Assembly (NCBI GenBank): GCA_016703965.1
Contig: JADJBB010000004.1
Span: 124,001 to 188,000 of the forward strand
Source: Acidobacteriota bacterium
GTDB taxonomy: Bacteria > Acidobacteriota > Blastocatellia > Pyrinomonadales > Pyrinomonadaceae
Length of the DNA stretch: 64,000 bases
Direction of reading: 5' to 3'
Shown here: positions 35,624-44,852 of the stretch, piece after piece
How the letters are laid out: every line of letters starts with the position of its first letter
How positions within the stretch are numbered: position 1 is the stretch's first letter
Notes under the pieces: generated by a model
Databases searched by the model: none
What the model was told of the DNA's origin: nothing
Seen by the model: the letters and a program-made list of their open reading frames with translations, nothing else
Program-made: the position numbers and the translations under genes

Positions 35624-37807
35624 ATGACAAGCAAAACTGATCTCGACAGACGCTCATTCCTCAAAGCATCCATAATTGCAGGCGGTGCAGCCGTTTTCGG
35701 CTTTAACCTGCCGGTTGGAATACGCGCGGCGGAGCGGCTCGGTTTGACGAATGAACCCATCGCCGATTTCCAGCCCAACGCCTTTATCAAGATCGCCAAG
35801 GACGGCCGCGTGACAGTCGTCGTCGGCCAGGCGGAAATGGGCCAGGGCGTTTTCACTTCCCTGCCGCAGATCGTTGCCGATGAACTCGAGGTCGACTGGG
35901 CAAACGTTTCATACGAATCAGCGCCCGCAGACAAGGCATTCATTAACCCGGCGATGGGAATGCAGGGCACGGGCGGCAGTTCGAGCGTGAAAGGCCTCTT
36001 CGCACCGCTCAGAAAATCCGCCGCAACGGTCCGCGAAATGCTGGTTGCGGCTGCGGCCCAAACATGGAATGTCGCTCCCGAGACCTGCAAAGCCGAATCC
36101 GGCAAGATCATGCACTCCGCGTCCGGACGTTCTGCCGCTTACGGAGATCTGCTTGAAGCGGCCGCAAAGATCACACCGCCAGCCAACCCGAAGCTTAAGG
36201 ATCCTAAGGACTTCAAGTACATCGGCAAAGGTGTAAAACGGCTCGATTCACCCGACAAGGTCAACGGAAAAGCGATCTACGGGATCGATGTAAAAGTGCC
36301 GGGAATGCTGACCGCCACGATCCTGCGTTCGCCCGTGATCGGCGGCAAGGTCAAAGCCGTCGATGACGCCGCGGCAAAAGCCATCAAAGGCGTTACGAAC
36401 GTAATTTCACTTGAGTACGGCGTCGCCGTCGTCGCCGAGAATTTTTCGGCCGCAAGAAAAGGCCGAAGTGCTCTCAAGGTTACTTGGGATGAAGGTGCGA
36501 TGGCCGCAGTTTCGAGCGAATCGATCTATTCAACTTTCGCCGCAGCGGCTGACAAGGACAAAGGCCTCGTCGCGAAGAAAACCGGTGACGTCGCCGACGG
36601 AAAAACGAAAGCGGCTAAAACGGTCGAGGCAGTTTACTGGTCACCTTTTGTCGCCCACGCGACGATGGAACCGATGACCTTCACGGCAGACGTCCGCAAG
36701 GACGGTGCCGAGGTTTGGGGCGGCGTGCAGGCACAAATGCTCGTACAGCAGACGGTCGCAGCGACGGCGGGCGTTCCTGTAGATAAGATCAAGGTCAACA
36801 CGACTCTGCTCGGCGGCGGTTTTGGCCGCCGGTTTGAAATGGACTATGTCATCGACGCGACGCTGCTGTCGAAGGCTGTCGGCAAACCGGTCAAGGTCAT
36901 ATGGACGCGCGAGGACGATATGCAGAACGACGTCTATCGCCCGGCGACCTACAACAAGATGTCAGCCGGCATCGACGCGAGCGGCAATCCCATTTTCTGG
37001 CATCACCGCGTCGTAAATGACGCGATCATGGCCCGTGCGGGCAAGGCTTTCGGCTTTATCCTGAAGGACGACCAGCTCGACGAGTCATCCTTCGAGGGCG
37101 CACATAATCTGCCGTACGCGTTCCCGAATTTTCAGTGTGATTGGGTTCGCAAAGATACCGGCGTTCCGGTCGGATTCTGGCGATCAGTAGGAAGTTCGCA
37201 CACCGCATTCTCGACCGAGTGCTTTCTGGATGAGGTCGCGTTCGCGGCCGGCAAAGATCCGGTTTCCTTCCGTCTCTCGATGCTCGAAAAACACCCGCGC
37301 CACGCGGCCGTATTAAAGCTCGCGGCCGAAAAAGCCGGATGGGGCAAACCTGCGGAAGCCGGAATTTTCCGCGGCGTCGCCGTTCACGAGAGTTTTGGCA
37401 GCTACGTCGCACAGATCGCCGAGGTTTCGGTCGCGAAGGATGGCAAGGTTCGTGTTCATCGCGTCGTCTGTGCGGTAGATTGCGGCCAGGTCGTCAATCC
37501 GAATACCGTCGCAGCCCAGATGGAAGGCGGCATCGTTTATGGGCTGACTGCGGCACTTTACGGCGAGATCACGATCAAAGACGGCCGCGTCCAGCAAAAG
37601 AACTTTACGGACCAAAAAGTGCTTCGCATGAACGAAATGCCAAAGGTCGAGGTCTACATTGTGGAGAGCACAGAGAAACACGGCGGCGTTGGCGAACCCG
37701 GTACCCCGCCGATCGCTCCGGCAGTGGTAAATGCAATATTTGCCGCGACTGGCAAGCGTATTAGAACCTTGCCGATCAGGACGGCTGATCTGGCAGCAAA
37801 AGCGTGA
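35624..37807 (+). CDS. iorB: Molybdenum hydroxylase large subunit, IorB-like, Tat-exported (second copy)
   Basis: A 727-residue MoCo-binding subunit. It opens with a Tat signal (LDRRSFLKASIIAGGAAVFG; R9-R10). Conserved blocks: VVGQAEMGQGVFTSLPQIVA, TTLLGGGFGRRFEMDYVIDA, PVGFWRSVGSSHTAFSTECF, and the catalytic glutamate in GGVGEPGTPPIAPAVVNAIF. The start MTSKTD at 35624 has GGAGG nine bases upstream; the ATG at 35609 would overlap iorA by 14 bp and lacks an RBS. It is followed by a cytochrome c gene with a TGATG overlap, which suggests electrons go to cytochrome c instead of a FAD subunit. Confidence 0.93.
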   Translation: MTSKTDLDRRSFLKASIIAGGAAVFGFNLPVGIRAAERLGLTNEPIADFQPNAFIKIAKDGRVTVVVGQAEMGQGVFTSLPQIVADELEVDWANVSYESAPADKAFINPAMGMQGTGGSSSVKGLFAPLRKSAATVREMLVAAAAQTWNVAPETCKAESGKIMHSASGRSAAYGDLLEAAAKITPPANPKLKDPKDFKYIGKGVKRLDSPDKVNGKAIYGIDVKVPGMLTATILRSPVIGGKVKAVDDAAAKAIKGVTNVISLEYGVAVVAENFSAARKGRSALKVTWDEGAMAAVSSESIYSTFAAAADKDKGLVAKKTGDVADGKTKAAKTVEAVYWSPFVAHATMEPMTFTADVRKDGAEVWGGVQAQMLVQQTVAATAGVPVDKIKVNTTLLGGGFGRRFEMDYVIDATLLSKAVGKPVKVIWTREDDMQNDVYRPATYNKMSAGIDASGNPIFWHHRVVNDAIMARAGKAFGFILKDDQLDESSFEGAHNLPYAFPNFQCDWVRKDTGVPVGFWRSVGSSHTAFSTECFLDEVAFAAGKDPVSFRLSMLEKHPRHAAVLKLAAEKAGWGKPAEAGIFRGVAVHESFGSYVAQIAEVSVAKDGKVRVHRVVCAVDCGQVVNPNTVAAQMEGGIVYGLTAALYGEITIKDGRVQQKNFTDQKVLRMNEMPKVEVYIVESTEKHGGVGEPGTPPIAPAVVNAIFAATGKRIRTLPIRTADLAAKA

Positions 37808-38445
37808 TGATGAATAGAAGCAGTATCTTAAAACTTATCGTCGTAGCGGCAGCATTTGCGGCTGCGGGCTTGGCTCTGTATTCAAGCCGAACCGGAGCAG
37901 TCGAGCGTGTCGAAGCCTCGACCATCAACGAGACCACCATCGCCGCTGATCCTGATCCGGCAAAGTCGCGTGCGGCTTTCAGCGAGGCGGTAAAGGTTTT
38001 CTTTTCGGCGCGGTGCTCTAATTGTCATCCTGGCGGCGACGCTCCAACGCAAGGCGACACAATGACCCCGCATCCGATGGAGGTCAAACGCGGCCCGGAC
38101 GGTCGCGGTCTCGGCGAGCTAAAATGTACGACCTGCCACCAGGACATCAATCTCGACGGCGATAATTTACCGCCCGGAGCCCCAAATTGGCACATGCCCC
38201 CAGAGGCGAACAAAATGGCGTTTCAAGGCCTGACCGCCGGCCAACTTTGCCGCAATCTGAAAGACCCGTTGAAAAATGGCGGCCGCAAATCGGCCAAAGA
38301 CGCCGTGCACCACATCGCGACCGATCCGCTCGTTTTGTGGGCGTGGACACCGGGCAACGGTCGCACTACACCGCCGATGTCGCATGCCGATTTCATGAAA
38401 AAGATGAACGAATGGGTAGACAGCGGTGCGGCTTGTCCTGAATAG
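37807..38445 (+). CDS. Periplasmic dihaem cytochrome c, electron acceptor of the Ior enzyme
   Basis: A 212-residue protein with an N-terminal membrane anchor or signal (LKLIVVAAAFAAAGLALYSS) and two CxxCH haem sites (CSNCH and CTTCH, about residues 70-74 and 107-111), plus several Met residues (e.g. MPPEANKM, PPMSHADFM) that may be distal haem ligands. This protein is commonly annotated as an isoquinoline 1-oxidoreductase subunit in similar operons. Its ATG overlaps the iorB stop (TGATG), so the two are coupled. It probably takes electrons from the IorA iron-sulphur clusters. Confidence 0.88.
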   Translation: MMNRSSILKLIVVAAAFAAAGLALYSSRTGAVERVEASTINETTIAADPDPAKSRAAFSEAVKVFFSARCSNCHPGGDAPTQGDTMTPHPMEVKRGPDGRGLGELKCTTCHQDINLDGDNLPPGAPNWHMPPEANKMAFQGLTAGQLCRNLKDPLKNGGRKSAKDAVHHIATDPLVLWAWTPGNGRTTPPMSHADFMKKMNEWVDSGAACPE

Positions 38446-38448
38446 TCT

Positions 38449-38832
38449 ATGACCTTTAAGAATGCATGGGGCTATAAAGGCGACGCAATGAACCTGCCCG
38501 TCGCCGACATTGATAATGCCCTATCGTTCTATACGGACATCATGGGGTTTCAAGTCGTCGAGCGAACCGAAACTCCGCACCGTTCAGCGATTCTTGCCCG
38601 TGCTGATATTCAAATGAGGCTCGTCGAAAACGGCGGCGATCCGACGCAGGATGGCTGTGCATTTGAGGTAACCGACGTCGAGGCCGTTTTGAATGAGTTC
38701 AGAGGCAACGGACTTGCGAAAGAGCTATCGGATATTAGTATCGAAAAGAACGAGAGCGGCATTTGGCGAGTGTTTTACGTGATCGCTCCTGACGGCCTTT
38801 GCTACTGGCTCGGTGAAAAGCAGCCTGCATAA
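38449..38832 (+). CDS. VOC-family (glyoxalase/dioxygenase-like) protein
   Basis: A 127-residue protein with the paired beta-alpha-beta-beta-beta fold of the vicinal oxygen chelate superfamily: MNLPVADIDNALSFYTDIMG at the start of the first half and GCAFEVTDVEAVLNEFRGNG then YVIAPDGLCYWLGEK in the second. The usual metal-binding His of glyoxalase (in LxVxDxxxSxxFY) is absent (NLPVAD), so the reaction is not evident. It lies 3 bp after the cytochrome gene, inside the ior operon; its link to the enzyme is by context only. Confidence 0.8.
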   Translation: MTFKNAWGYKGDAMNLPVADIDNALSFYTDIMGFQVVERTETPHRSAILARADIQMRLVENGGDPTQDGCAFEVTDVEAVLNEFRGNGLAKELSDISIEKNESGIWRVFYVIAPDGLCYWLGEKQPA

Positions 38833-38841
38833 TTTCCAACC

Positions 38842-39747
38842 TTGAAAGAAATAAAAGAGATCCTAAAACACGTATCAGCCCTCGCGGACGGCGAAAAGGC
38901 CATACTCGCGACCGTCGTTGACGTCCGCGGCTCGGGCTATCGTCTGCCCGGAGCTCGAATGCTGATGCTTGAGAACGGCGACACTTTCGGCACCGTTTCC
39001 GGCGGATGTCTCGAGGCAGATGTACTCGAGCGGGCGAAAAAGATCCTTAAGAGCGGCGAGTCCGAGGTTTTCACATACGACACGACCGGCGACGAAAACT
39101 CGATCTTCAGCATGAACATGGGCTGCCGCGGTGTGATCGAGATCCTGCTCGAACCCATCGGCAAAGACAGCGAGATCATTGCGAAGATGCGTTCCGCGTA
39201 CGAAGACCGCGAGCCGTCCGACGAATTTGAAACGCCGATCGCGGTCATGCTTTTCGGTGCGGGAGCCGACGCGGTTCCCTTCGTCCGCATCGCGAGCGAA
39301 CTCGGCTGGCAGGTCACCGTTCACGACCATCGCCCGGCGTTTTTGACCGAAGAAAGATTCCCCAACGCACAAAAGCTCGTTCACCAAACCGTCGACGAAC
39401 CGCCGCAAATTCACGCGGACCATCGCACCGCCGGAGTTATAATGACGCACAATTACTCCCGCGACCGATTCGTTTTGCCGGAGCTGCTTGCGTCCGATGC
39501 ATTCTACGTCGGAGCCCTCGGCCCGAAACGTCGTACCGAACAGCTTCTCGAAGAGATAGCCGCCCACGGCCGCATATTCGCGGAAGAAAAACTCGCCCGC
39601 CTCTTCGCCCCCGTCGGCCTCGACATTGGCGCCGACACTCCCGAAAGCATCGCTCTCTCAATAATCGGCGAGATCCAAAGCGTCCTAAAAAACCGCCAGG
39701 GCACCAGCCTGCGATACCGCGAAGGCTCGATCTATGACCGCAAATAA
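38842..39747 (+). CDS. xdhC: XdhC-family molybdenum hydroxylase maturation factor
   Basis: A 301-residue cytoplasmic protein that binds molybdenum cofactor and helps sulfurate and insert it into xanthine-oxidase-family enzymes. N-terminal XdhC/CoxI domain: VVDVRGSGYRLPGARMLMLE and GTVSGGCLEADVLERAKKIL; C-terminal Rossmann domain: AVMLFGAGADAVPFVRIASE, VHDHRPAFL, VIMTHNYSRD, and FYVGALGPKRRTEQLLEEIA. It begins with TTG at 38842, 9 bp after the VOC gene. Fits directly with the Ior enzyme it follows. Confidence 0.93.
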   Translation: MKEIKEILKHVSALADGEKAILATVVDVRGSGYRLPGARMLMLENGDTFGTVSGGCLEADVLERAKKILKSGESEVFTYDTTGDENSIFSMNMGCRGVIEILLEPIGKDSEIIAKMRSAYEDREPSDEFETPIAVMLFGAGADAVPFVRIASELGWQVTVHDHRPAFLTEERFPNAQKLVHQTVDEPPQIHADHRTAGVIMTHNYSRDRFVLPELLASDAFYVGALGPKRRTEQLLEEIAAHGRIFAEEKLARLFAPVGLDIGADTPESIALSIIGEIQSVLKNRQGTSLRYREGSIYDRK

Positions 39748-40327
39748 CCCACCCAAAATCGGCGGAATATTACTAGCCGCCGGCGGCTCAACCCGCTTCG
39801 GCTCCCCCAAACAACTAGCCATCTACCACGGCAAATCCCTAATCCGCCGCGCCGCCGAAACCCTCGTTTCCTCCGGCTGCGATCTGAACGTAGTCGTTCT
39901 AGGTGCCGAAATAGAAGCCTCAACCGAAGAACTACAAGGCCTTCCAATCAGTATTTGTTTAAATGAGAACTGGAAATCAGGAATGAGTTCGTCCATTAAA
40001 GCCGGACTCGAATACCTACTGAATCTCGAACCCAAACTCGACGCGGTACTGATAACGCTCTGCGACCAACCGCACGTCACAACAGATGCGCTCCAACTCT
40101 TGCTCTCAGAATTTCAAGCAAATTCAGCTCTAGTCGTCGCCGCGAAGTACGGCAAAACCATCGGCGTTCCGGCGGTATTCTCACGCGAACTATTCGATCA
40201 ACTCATTCATCTCGAAGGCGATAAAGGTGCCCGCAACCTGATAAGAAGCCGTAACGACCTCGTCACGATTGAGATAGATGCGGCCGCCATAGACATTGAT
40301 ACGCCTTCCGACGTCGATCAATTGTAG
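39734..40327 (+). CDS. mocA: Molybdenum cofactor cytidylyltransferase (MocA-like)
   Basis: A 197-residue nucleotidyltransferase that adds CMP to molybdopterin to form MCD, the cofactor used by xanthine-oxidase-family enzymes. The NTP-binding motif LLAAGGSTRFGSPKQL (13-28), LITLCDQPHV (about 96-105, with the metal-binding Asp) and IDIDTPSDVDQL at the C-terminus are typical of the MobA/MocA family. It overlaps the end of xdhC by 14 bp in another frame. Last gene of the ior operon. Confidence 0.9.
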   Translation: MTANNPPKIGGILLAAGGSTRFGSPKQLAIYHGKSLIRRAAETLVSSGCDLNVVVLGAEIEASTEELQGLPISICLNENWKSGMSSSIKAGLEYLLNLEPKLDAVLITLCDQPHVTTDALQLLLSEFQANSALVVAAKYGKTIGVPAVFSRELFDQLIHLEGDKGARNLIRSRNDLVTIEIDAAAIDIDTPSDVDQL

Positions 40328-40345
40328 GCGGCGGGTCGCGGTCGA

Positions 40346-42628
40346 TCATAGGTTTTTAAGCACATAATCCGTCATCATCGTGTACCAGTGTTTGACCAGG
40401 GCGGGTTCGGCGACGCCGTGGCGTTGGTTGGGGTAGAGCATGAGATCGAACTGTTTGTCGGCTTGCTGCAGGGCGTAGGTCAGTTTGGTGACATTCTGCA
40501 TGTGGACGTTGTCGTCCATCACACCGTGGATGAGCAGCAGGCGGCCTGAGAGGTTTTTGGCGGCTTTGACCACGTTAGATTTTTCGTAGCCTTCGCGGTT
40601 GTTGAGCGGCGTTTTCATGTAACGCTCGGTGTAGATCGAATCGTAGAGCGTCCAATCCGAGACGGTTCCGCCCGCCATTCCGATCTTGAACGATCCGCTG
40701 TGCGTCAGAGCGTAGCTCGTCATAAACCCGCCAAAGCTCCAGCCGTGCAGCCCGATGCGGTTCATATCGACGTAGCCCGTGGATCTCAGATAATTCAGCC
40801 CGTCCTCGATGTCGCGAAGCTCGAGCTCGCCAAAGCCTTTGTAGGCGTAAAGCGGCCAGACGGATTCCTCGCCTTTGCCGCTCGCGGTGCGGTTGTCGCA
40901 AACCCAGATGATGTAGCCTTTTTGGGCCAGCATCTGAAACCACATCCCGCGATTGCCACCCCAGCGGTTCGCCACTGACGGAGCATGCGGCCCGGCGTAG
41001 GTGAACTGCAGCACGGGATATTTACGCGAAGGGTCAAAATCAGGCGGCTTGATCATCATCGCCTCCATATTAAATCCGTCGCGGGTTTTTACGTTGAGGA
41101 ATTCGGGCGTGCTGAGGCGGTAATTGCGAAGGACATCGACGCGATTTTCGTTGATAACACGTTCGAGCGAACCGTCGGCACGGAAAAGCCGCGTTTGAGT
41201 CGGAGTGACGACATTGCTCCAGTTTTCGACGTAGTGCGAAAAGGTTTTGTTAAACGCGGCCGCGTGCCAGCCGTCGCCCTTCGAAACGCGTTCGACCTCG
41301 CCGCCGGTCAGGCGAACGCGGTAGATATTCTCGGCAATGTGGCTGTCTTTGGTAGCCGAAAAATAGACCCAGCCGCCCTGATTATCAACGCCGTAAAGCG
41401 TGCGGACTTCCCATTTCCCGCTGGTGAGCTGACGGACGAGTTGGCCGGTGCTGTCGTATAGGTAGAGGTGTTTCCAACCGTTGCGTGCCGACTGCCAGAC
41501 CATCATCCCGTTCGCGGCTGACGTATCGGTGAAAACCGGATTGTCATAAACCTCGACCCATGCGGGAGTGGTTTCGGTAATGACCTTGCTGATCTTGCCG
41601 GTGGCAACACTTCCGAAATTCAGGTCAAGCGTGGTCTGTTCGCGGTTCAGGGCCTGAAACAGGACATTCTTGCTATCCGGAGCCCATGCGACGCGGGCGA
41701 TCAGCAGATCTTCGGGTTTGTAGATCGAGGTGTCGATGAATTTCACCGCGTCGCCCACACGCAGAAGCGTCGGCGGCAGACGCTCGCCGATCTTTGGGAT
41801 GCGGCCGGGATTCGGCACGATCGACGTTTTGCCGACGTCGGCGATGCCGAGTTTTACGATCGGATTTCCGTCGCCTGCCTGCGGATAATTGGTTCGCTCG
41901 ATCAATTGGTCAGTAGGAAGATCGTTTACGAGAACGAATTTGGGAACCGGCGATTCATCAGTACGCAGAAAGGCGATAAACCGCGAATCAGGCGACCACC
42001 AGTACCCGCGTTTCTGCCCGCGGCCGTAAAGCTCTTCCTCGTAGACCCAATCGAGATAGCCGTTATAGATCGCATTGTCGCCCTCTTTGCCATCGCGGGT
42101 CAGCTGCTTTTCATTACCTTTCGCATCGACCACATAAAGGTTGTTACTGCGAACAAAGCTCACGAGTTTACCATCCGGGCTGAAACCAGCTTCGAGTTCC
42201 GCTTCGCGATTATTCGTCAGCCGCTTGATCGAACGCGTCGCCGTTTCGTAAAGCCAAAGGTCATTCGCGTTGCTGAGAACGATCGCCGTCTCGTCTGCGT
42301 TGAACTCAAGGAAAGGCGAATTCGCAAGCTCCGCCGCATCCGCAGCCTTTACACCGACACGCTGCAACGCCGCCGACAACGAGTCCGTATCCAAATACGG
42401 CACCGCCTGCGAAGTAACCGCATCGACCCGCATCAACTTCCCGCCGATCACCTGCTTGAACGACTTCCCATCCGGCGACCACTGCACCGAAACCGGCGTT
42501 CCGCTAAACCGCACGCGTTTCGCAGCGTCGGGGTTGAAGATGTCGTCGAGGGTGAGGGGTTTGTCTTGGGCAAGAACAGCGCTCGAAAGCGCGAAAACGA
42601 TGATCGCAAGTGACTGAAGCTTTTTCAT
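40346..42628 (-). CDS. S9-family prolyl peptidase (dipeptidyl-peptidase IV-like)
   Basis: A 760-residue exported serine peptidase with signal peptide MKKLQSLAIIVFALSSAVLA. The N-terminal beta-propeller (about 30-500, with repeated SPDGK and WSPDSRFIAF motifs) is DPPIV-like. The C-terminal alpha/beta-hydrolase has nucleophile GWSFGG (Ser about 631), the Asp in GVMDDNVHMQN (about 705) and the His in RHGVAEP (about 737). It probably trims Pro-containing peptides in the periplasm. It is convergent with the ior operon, and its upstream spacer holds a family F repeat. Confidence 0.93.
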   Translation of the reverse strand: MKKLQSLAIIVFALSSAVLAQDKPLTLDDIFNPDAAKRVRFSGTPVSVQWSPDGKSFKQVIGGKLMRVDAVTSQAVPYLDTDSLSAALQRVGVKAADAAELANSPFLEFNADETAIVLSNANDLWLYETATRSIKRLTNNREAELEAGFSPDGKLVSFVRSNNLYVVDAKGNEKQLTRDGKEGDNAIYNGYLDWVYEEELYGRGQKRGYWWSPDSRFIAFLRTDESPVPKFVLVNDLPTDQLIERTNYPQAGDGNPIVKLGIADVGKTSIVPNPGRIPKIGERLPPTLLRVGDAVKFIDTSIYKPEDLLIARVAWAPDSKNVLFQALNREQTTLDLNFGSVATGKISKVITETTPAWVEVYDNPVFTDTSAANGMMVWQSARNGWKHLYLYDSTGQLVRQLTSGKWEVRTLYGVDNQGGWVYFSATKDSHIAENIYRVRLTGGEVERVSKGDGWHAAAFNKTFSHYVENWSNVVTPTQTRLFRADGSLERVINENRVDVLRNYRLSTPEFLNVKTRDGFNMEAMMIKPPDFDPSRKYPVLQFTYAGPHAPSVANRWGGNRGMWFQMLAQKGYIIWVCDNRTASGKGEESVWPLYAYKGFGELELRDIEDGLNYLRSTGYVDMNRIGLHGWSFGGFMTSYALTHSGSFKIGMAGGTVSDWTLYDSIYTERYMKTPLNNREGYEKSNVVKAAKNLSGRLLLIHGVMDDNVHMQNVTKLTYALQQADKQFDLMLYPNQRHGVAEPALVKHWYTMMTDYVLKNL

Positions 42629-42704
42629 ATTTATGGCTATTAGCGAGGAAAAGATCTTTTGAATGATAAGCGATAACGGTCTTGTTTTTCAAAGAAGAAA
42701 CTAT

Positions 42705-42804
42705 ACACGGATAAACACAGATGGAACTGATCAACACAGATATTGAAAGTTATTGATCCGACAAAAATCCGCGTACCATCCGTGTAATCCGTGAAAATCT
42801 GTGT
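42705..42804. repeat. Inverted repeat, family F (ACGGAT units)
   Basis: Left arm 42705-42741 (ACACGGATAAACACAGATGG...) and right arm 42767-42804 (...CCGTGTAATCCGTGAAAATC) are inverted, imperfect copies with GGAT-type units about 10 bp apart. The closest relative in the window is at 54455-54527. It lies between xerC and the S9 peptidase. Confidence 0.75.
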
Positions 42805-42812
42805 CTAATTTC

Positions 42813-43724
42813 CTACGCTTTAGGATGTGCCCGGTCATAAACCTCGATCATCTTTTCCATCGAGACCTGAGTGTAGATCTGCGTCGTAGTCAGCCGGGCG
42901 TGGCCGAGCAGTTCCTGGATGTCGCGAAGGTCGGCTCCTTGATCGAGCAGATGCGTGGCGAACGTGTGTCGTAAGCTGTGGGGCGAGATGTCGTGGATGT
43001 CGGCGCAGAGCTTGATGTATTTGTCGATCATGCGACCGACGGATCGGGTAGTGATGCGTGTGCCTTGGTAGTTTAGGAACAGGGCATTCGGCTCGCGTTT
43101 AGCTTCGGGGCAATTGTCGAGAAACTTGCCGCGTGTCTGGTCCATATAGAGCAACACTGCCTGCATCGCCGGTTCGCCAAATGGCACGATCCGCTGTTTT
43201 TTACGTTTACCGGTCACCCAAACCAGCTTCTCGCGAAAATCAACGTCCGGTATATTTATCCCGACCAATTCGCCCACACGAATCCCCGTCGCATACAAAA
43301 ACTCAATTATCGCCCGGTCACGCCTCCCAAGATCGGTGTTGATGTCCGGTGTCTCGATGAACCTAACGGCGTCCTCGATCGAGAGGTGATTGGGCAGTTT
43401 ACGTTCGATCTTTGGTGTCGCGACCTGTTTCGCCGGGTTCGCCTCGAGCTTGCCTTCGCGCACCAGAAACTGGAAAAACGTGCGAAGACTGGCGAGTTTG
43501 CGGGCAACCGACGTTTTCTTATGATCAGCGTGAAGTTCAGCCATCCATTCGCGGATCGTCAACCGGTCGATCTCAGCCACCGGCATATCCGCACGCTTTT
43601 CAACGCGAAACAGATGTAGTTTGAACTGCTCCAGATCACTCGCGTAATTCCGCAACGTGTGCTCGCTAAGATTGCGTTCGTATTTCAGGTGTTGAAGAAA
43701 CTGTGTGAGGTGATCGTTGAGCAT
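42813..43724 (-). CDS. xerC: Tyrosine recombinase XerC
   Basis: XerC pairs with XerD for dif recombination. The 303-residue protein has the N-terminal SAM-like domain (LSEHTLRNYASDLEQFKLHL) and catalytic residues R149 (ATGIRVGEL), K173 (TGKRKKQR), H249 and R252 (HSLRHTFATH), H275 (LGHARLT) and Y284 (TTQIYTQ). Its ATG overlaps the stop of the VWFA gene upstream (TAATG), so it is translationally coupled to it. Not a phage integrase: size and motifs match the chromosomal pair. Confidence 0.93.
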   Translation of the reverse strand: MLNDHLTQFLQHLKYERNLSEHTLRNYASDLEQFKLHLFRVEKRADMPVAEIDRLTIREWMAELHADHKKTSVARKLASLRTFFQFLVREGKLEANPAKQVATPKIERKLPNHLSIEDAVRFIETPDINTDLGRRDRAIIEFLYATGIRVGELVGINIPDVDFREKLVWVTGKRKKQRIVPFGEPAMQAVLLYMDQTRGKFLDNCPEAKREPNALFLNYQGTRITTRSVGRMIDKYIKLCADIHDISPHSLRHTFATHLLDQGADLRDIQELLGHARLTTTQIYTQVSMEKMIEVYDRAHPKA

Positions 43725-44791
43725 TATTTCCTGCCAACATAATACCCTTTTCGCGTCCGAATAGTCATATTCGGCTTGGCTTTGACCGTGAGCGAGATCG
43801 TGCGGAATTCGCCGGGCTTCAGTGCCTCGTCCTCGGGGTAATAGCTGAGGATGTATTGCTGCGAAAGCTCAGCCGAGATGCGGTCAAAGGCCTGTTTCAT
43901 TTCGTCTTCGTCGATCGGCGAATAGACGGCTCCGCCGGTTTGTTCGGCGAGTTCGATCATGCGGCGTTCGGCTGTGAGGGCTCGAATATTGGCATTTCCG
44001 CCGCGAACACCGGTCCGTTTGAAATTCTCGAAGTCCTTTGTCTTCACCACATAGACCTGACAGTCGTTGATTTGAAGCGATTTCACAACTCCCTCGAGCG
44101 TGGTTTTGAGATCGCTGTACGTGTCCTCGCCGTCAGAGACGATAACGACGACGCGGCGGCCATTGGCGGCTCTGAGGTACTCGGCGACCTCGATGATCCC
44201 GTCGAGCAGTGCAGTCGCACCTTTTGGCTCTTGAAACATTTCGATCGCCTGCGTCAATTGCGCGACGTCGGATGTGAGCGATTGTTCGAGCCGTGTGTAA
44301 TCGGCGACCGAGAACAACGCGGCTTTGTCCTTATCAGGCCTGACAACGCGGCGAAAAAACCTGACGGCAGCGTCCTTTTCAAACTCACGAGCGATCAGCA
44401 CGCTCGACGAATTATCAAACAGCATCGCAAGCCGTATCGGCGTATCGCTCCGGGCGAGTTCGCCGATCTCGACCACTTTGCCATCGATCTTTAGTTCAAA
44501 ATCCTTGAGTTGGAGCGTTGAAACGGCCTTTCCGTTTTGATCCAGCACGGAGACCGGGATCGGGATAAGTACGGAATCAACCTTGATGACATCGTCACCG
44601 CTGTTGGGTTTTGGGGTCGGTGTTGGGGTCGGTTTTCCAACCGGATTCACCGTTTCGGTCGGCATGTAGACAACCGACGGTCCAACGATCTGACGGGGTG
44701 TGGGCGTCGGGCTCGGCTTCTGACGGCCCGATTGAGCCGAGGCGATCGATGTAAACAGCGTCGCCGTGAAAATGAGAGTGAAAAACCTCAT
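43724..44791 (-). CDS. Secreted VWFA-related protein (TIGR03436 type)
   Basis: A 355-residue exported protein. Signal peptide MRFFTLIFTATLFTSIASAQ (start at 44791; the upstream TTG gives no better signal), a long Pro/Thr linker (KPSPTPTPRQ and KPTPTPTPKP), then VDSVLIPIPVSVLDQNGKAV and a VWA domain with a good metal motif RLAMLFDNSSSVL (DxSxS) and RRVVVIVSDGEDTYSDL. It ends QYILSYYPED...IRTRKGYYVGRK. It is the smallest of the four VWFA proteins here and is coupled to xerC by a TAATG overlap. Confidence 0.88.
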   Translation of the reverse strand: MRFFTLIFTATLFTSIASAQSGRQKPSPTPTPRQIVGPSVVYMPTETVNPVGKPTPTPTPKPNSGDDVIKVDSVLIPIPVSVLDQNGKAVSTLQLKDFELKIDGKVVEIGELARSDTPIRLAMLFDNSSSVLIAREFEKDAAVRFFRRVVRPDKDKAALFSVADYTRLEQSLTSDVAQLTQAIEMFQEPKGATALLDGIIEVAEYLRAANGRRVVVIVSDGEDTYSDLKTTLEGVVKSLQINDCQVYVVKTKDFENFKRTGVRGGNANIRALTAERRMIELAEQTGGAVYSPIDEDEMKQAFDRISAELSQQYILSYYPEDEALKPGEFRTISLTVKAKPNMTIRTRKGYYVGRK

Positions 44792-44852
44792 AAATGCGGT
44801 GGATAGAGTCCGCAAGTTGGATTAACAATAACGCTTGCCAGTTGCCCGCCCG

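Noticed and set aside
42813..43724. Possible phage or island integrase
   Set aside because: Length, motifs and pairing with the XerD at 9416 fit chromosomal XerC; no phage genes or att sites lie nearby.
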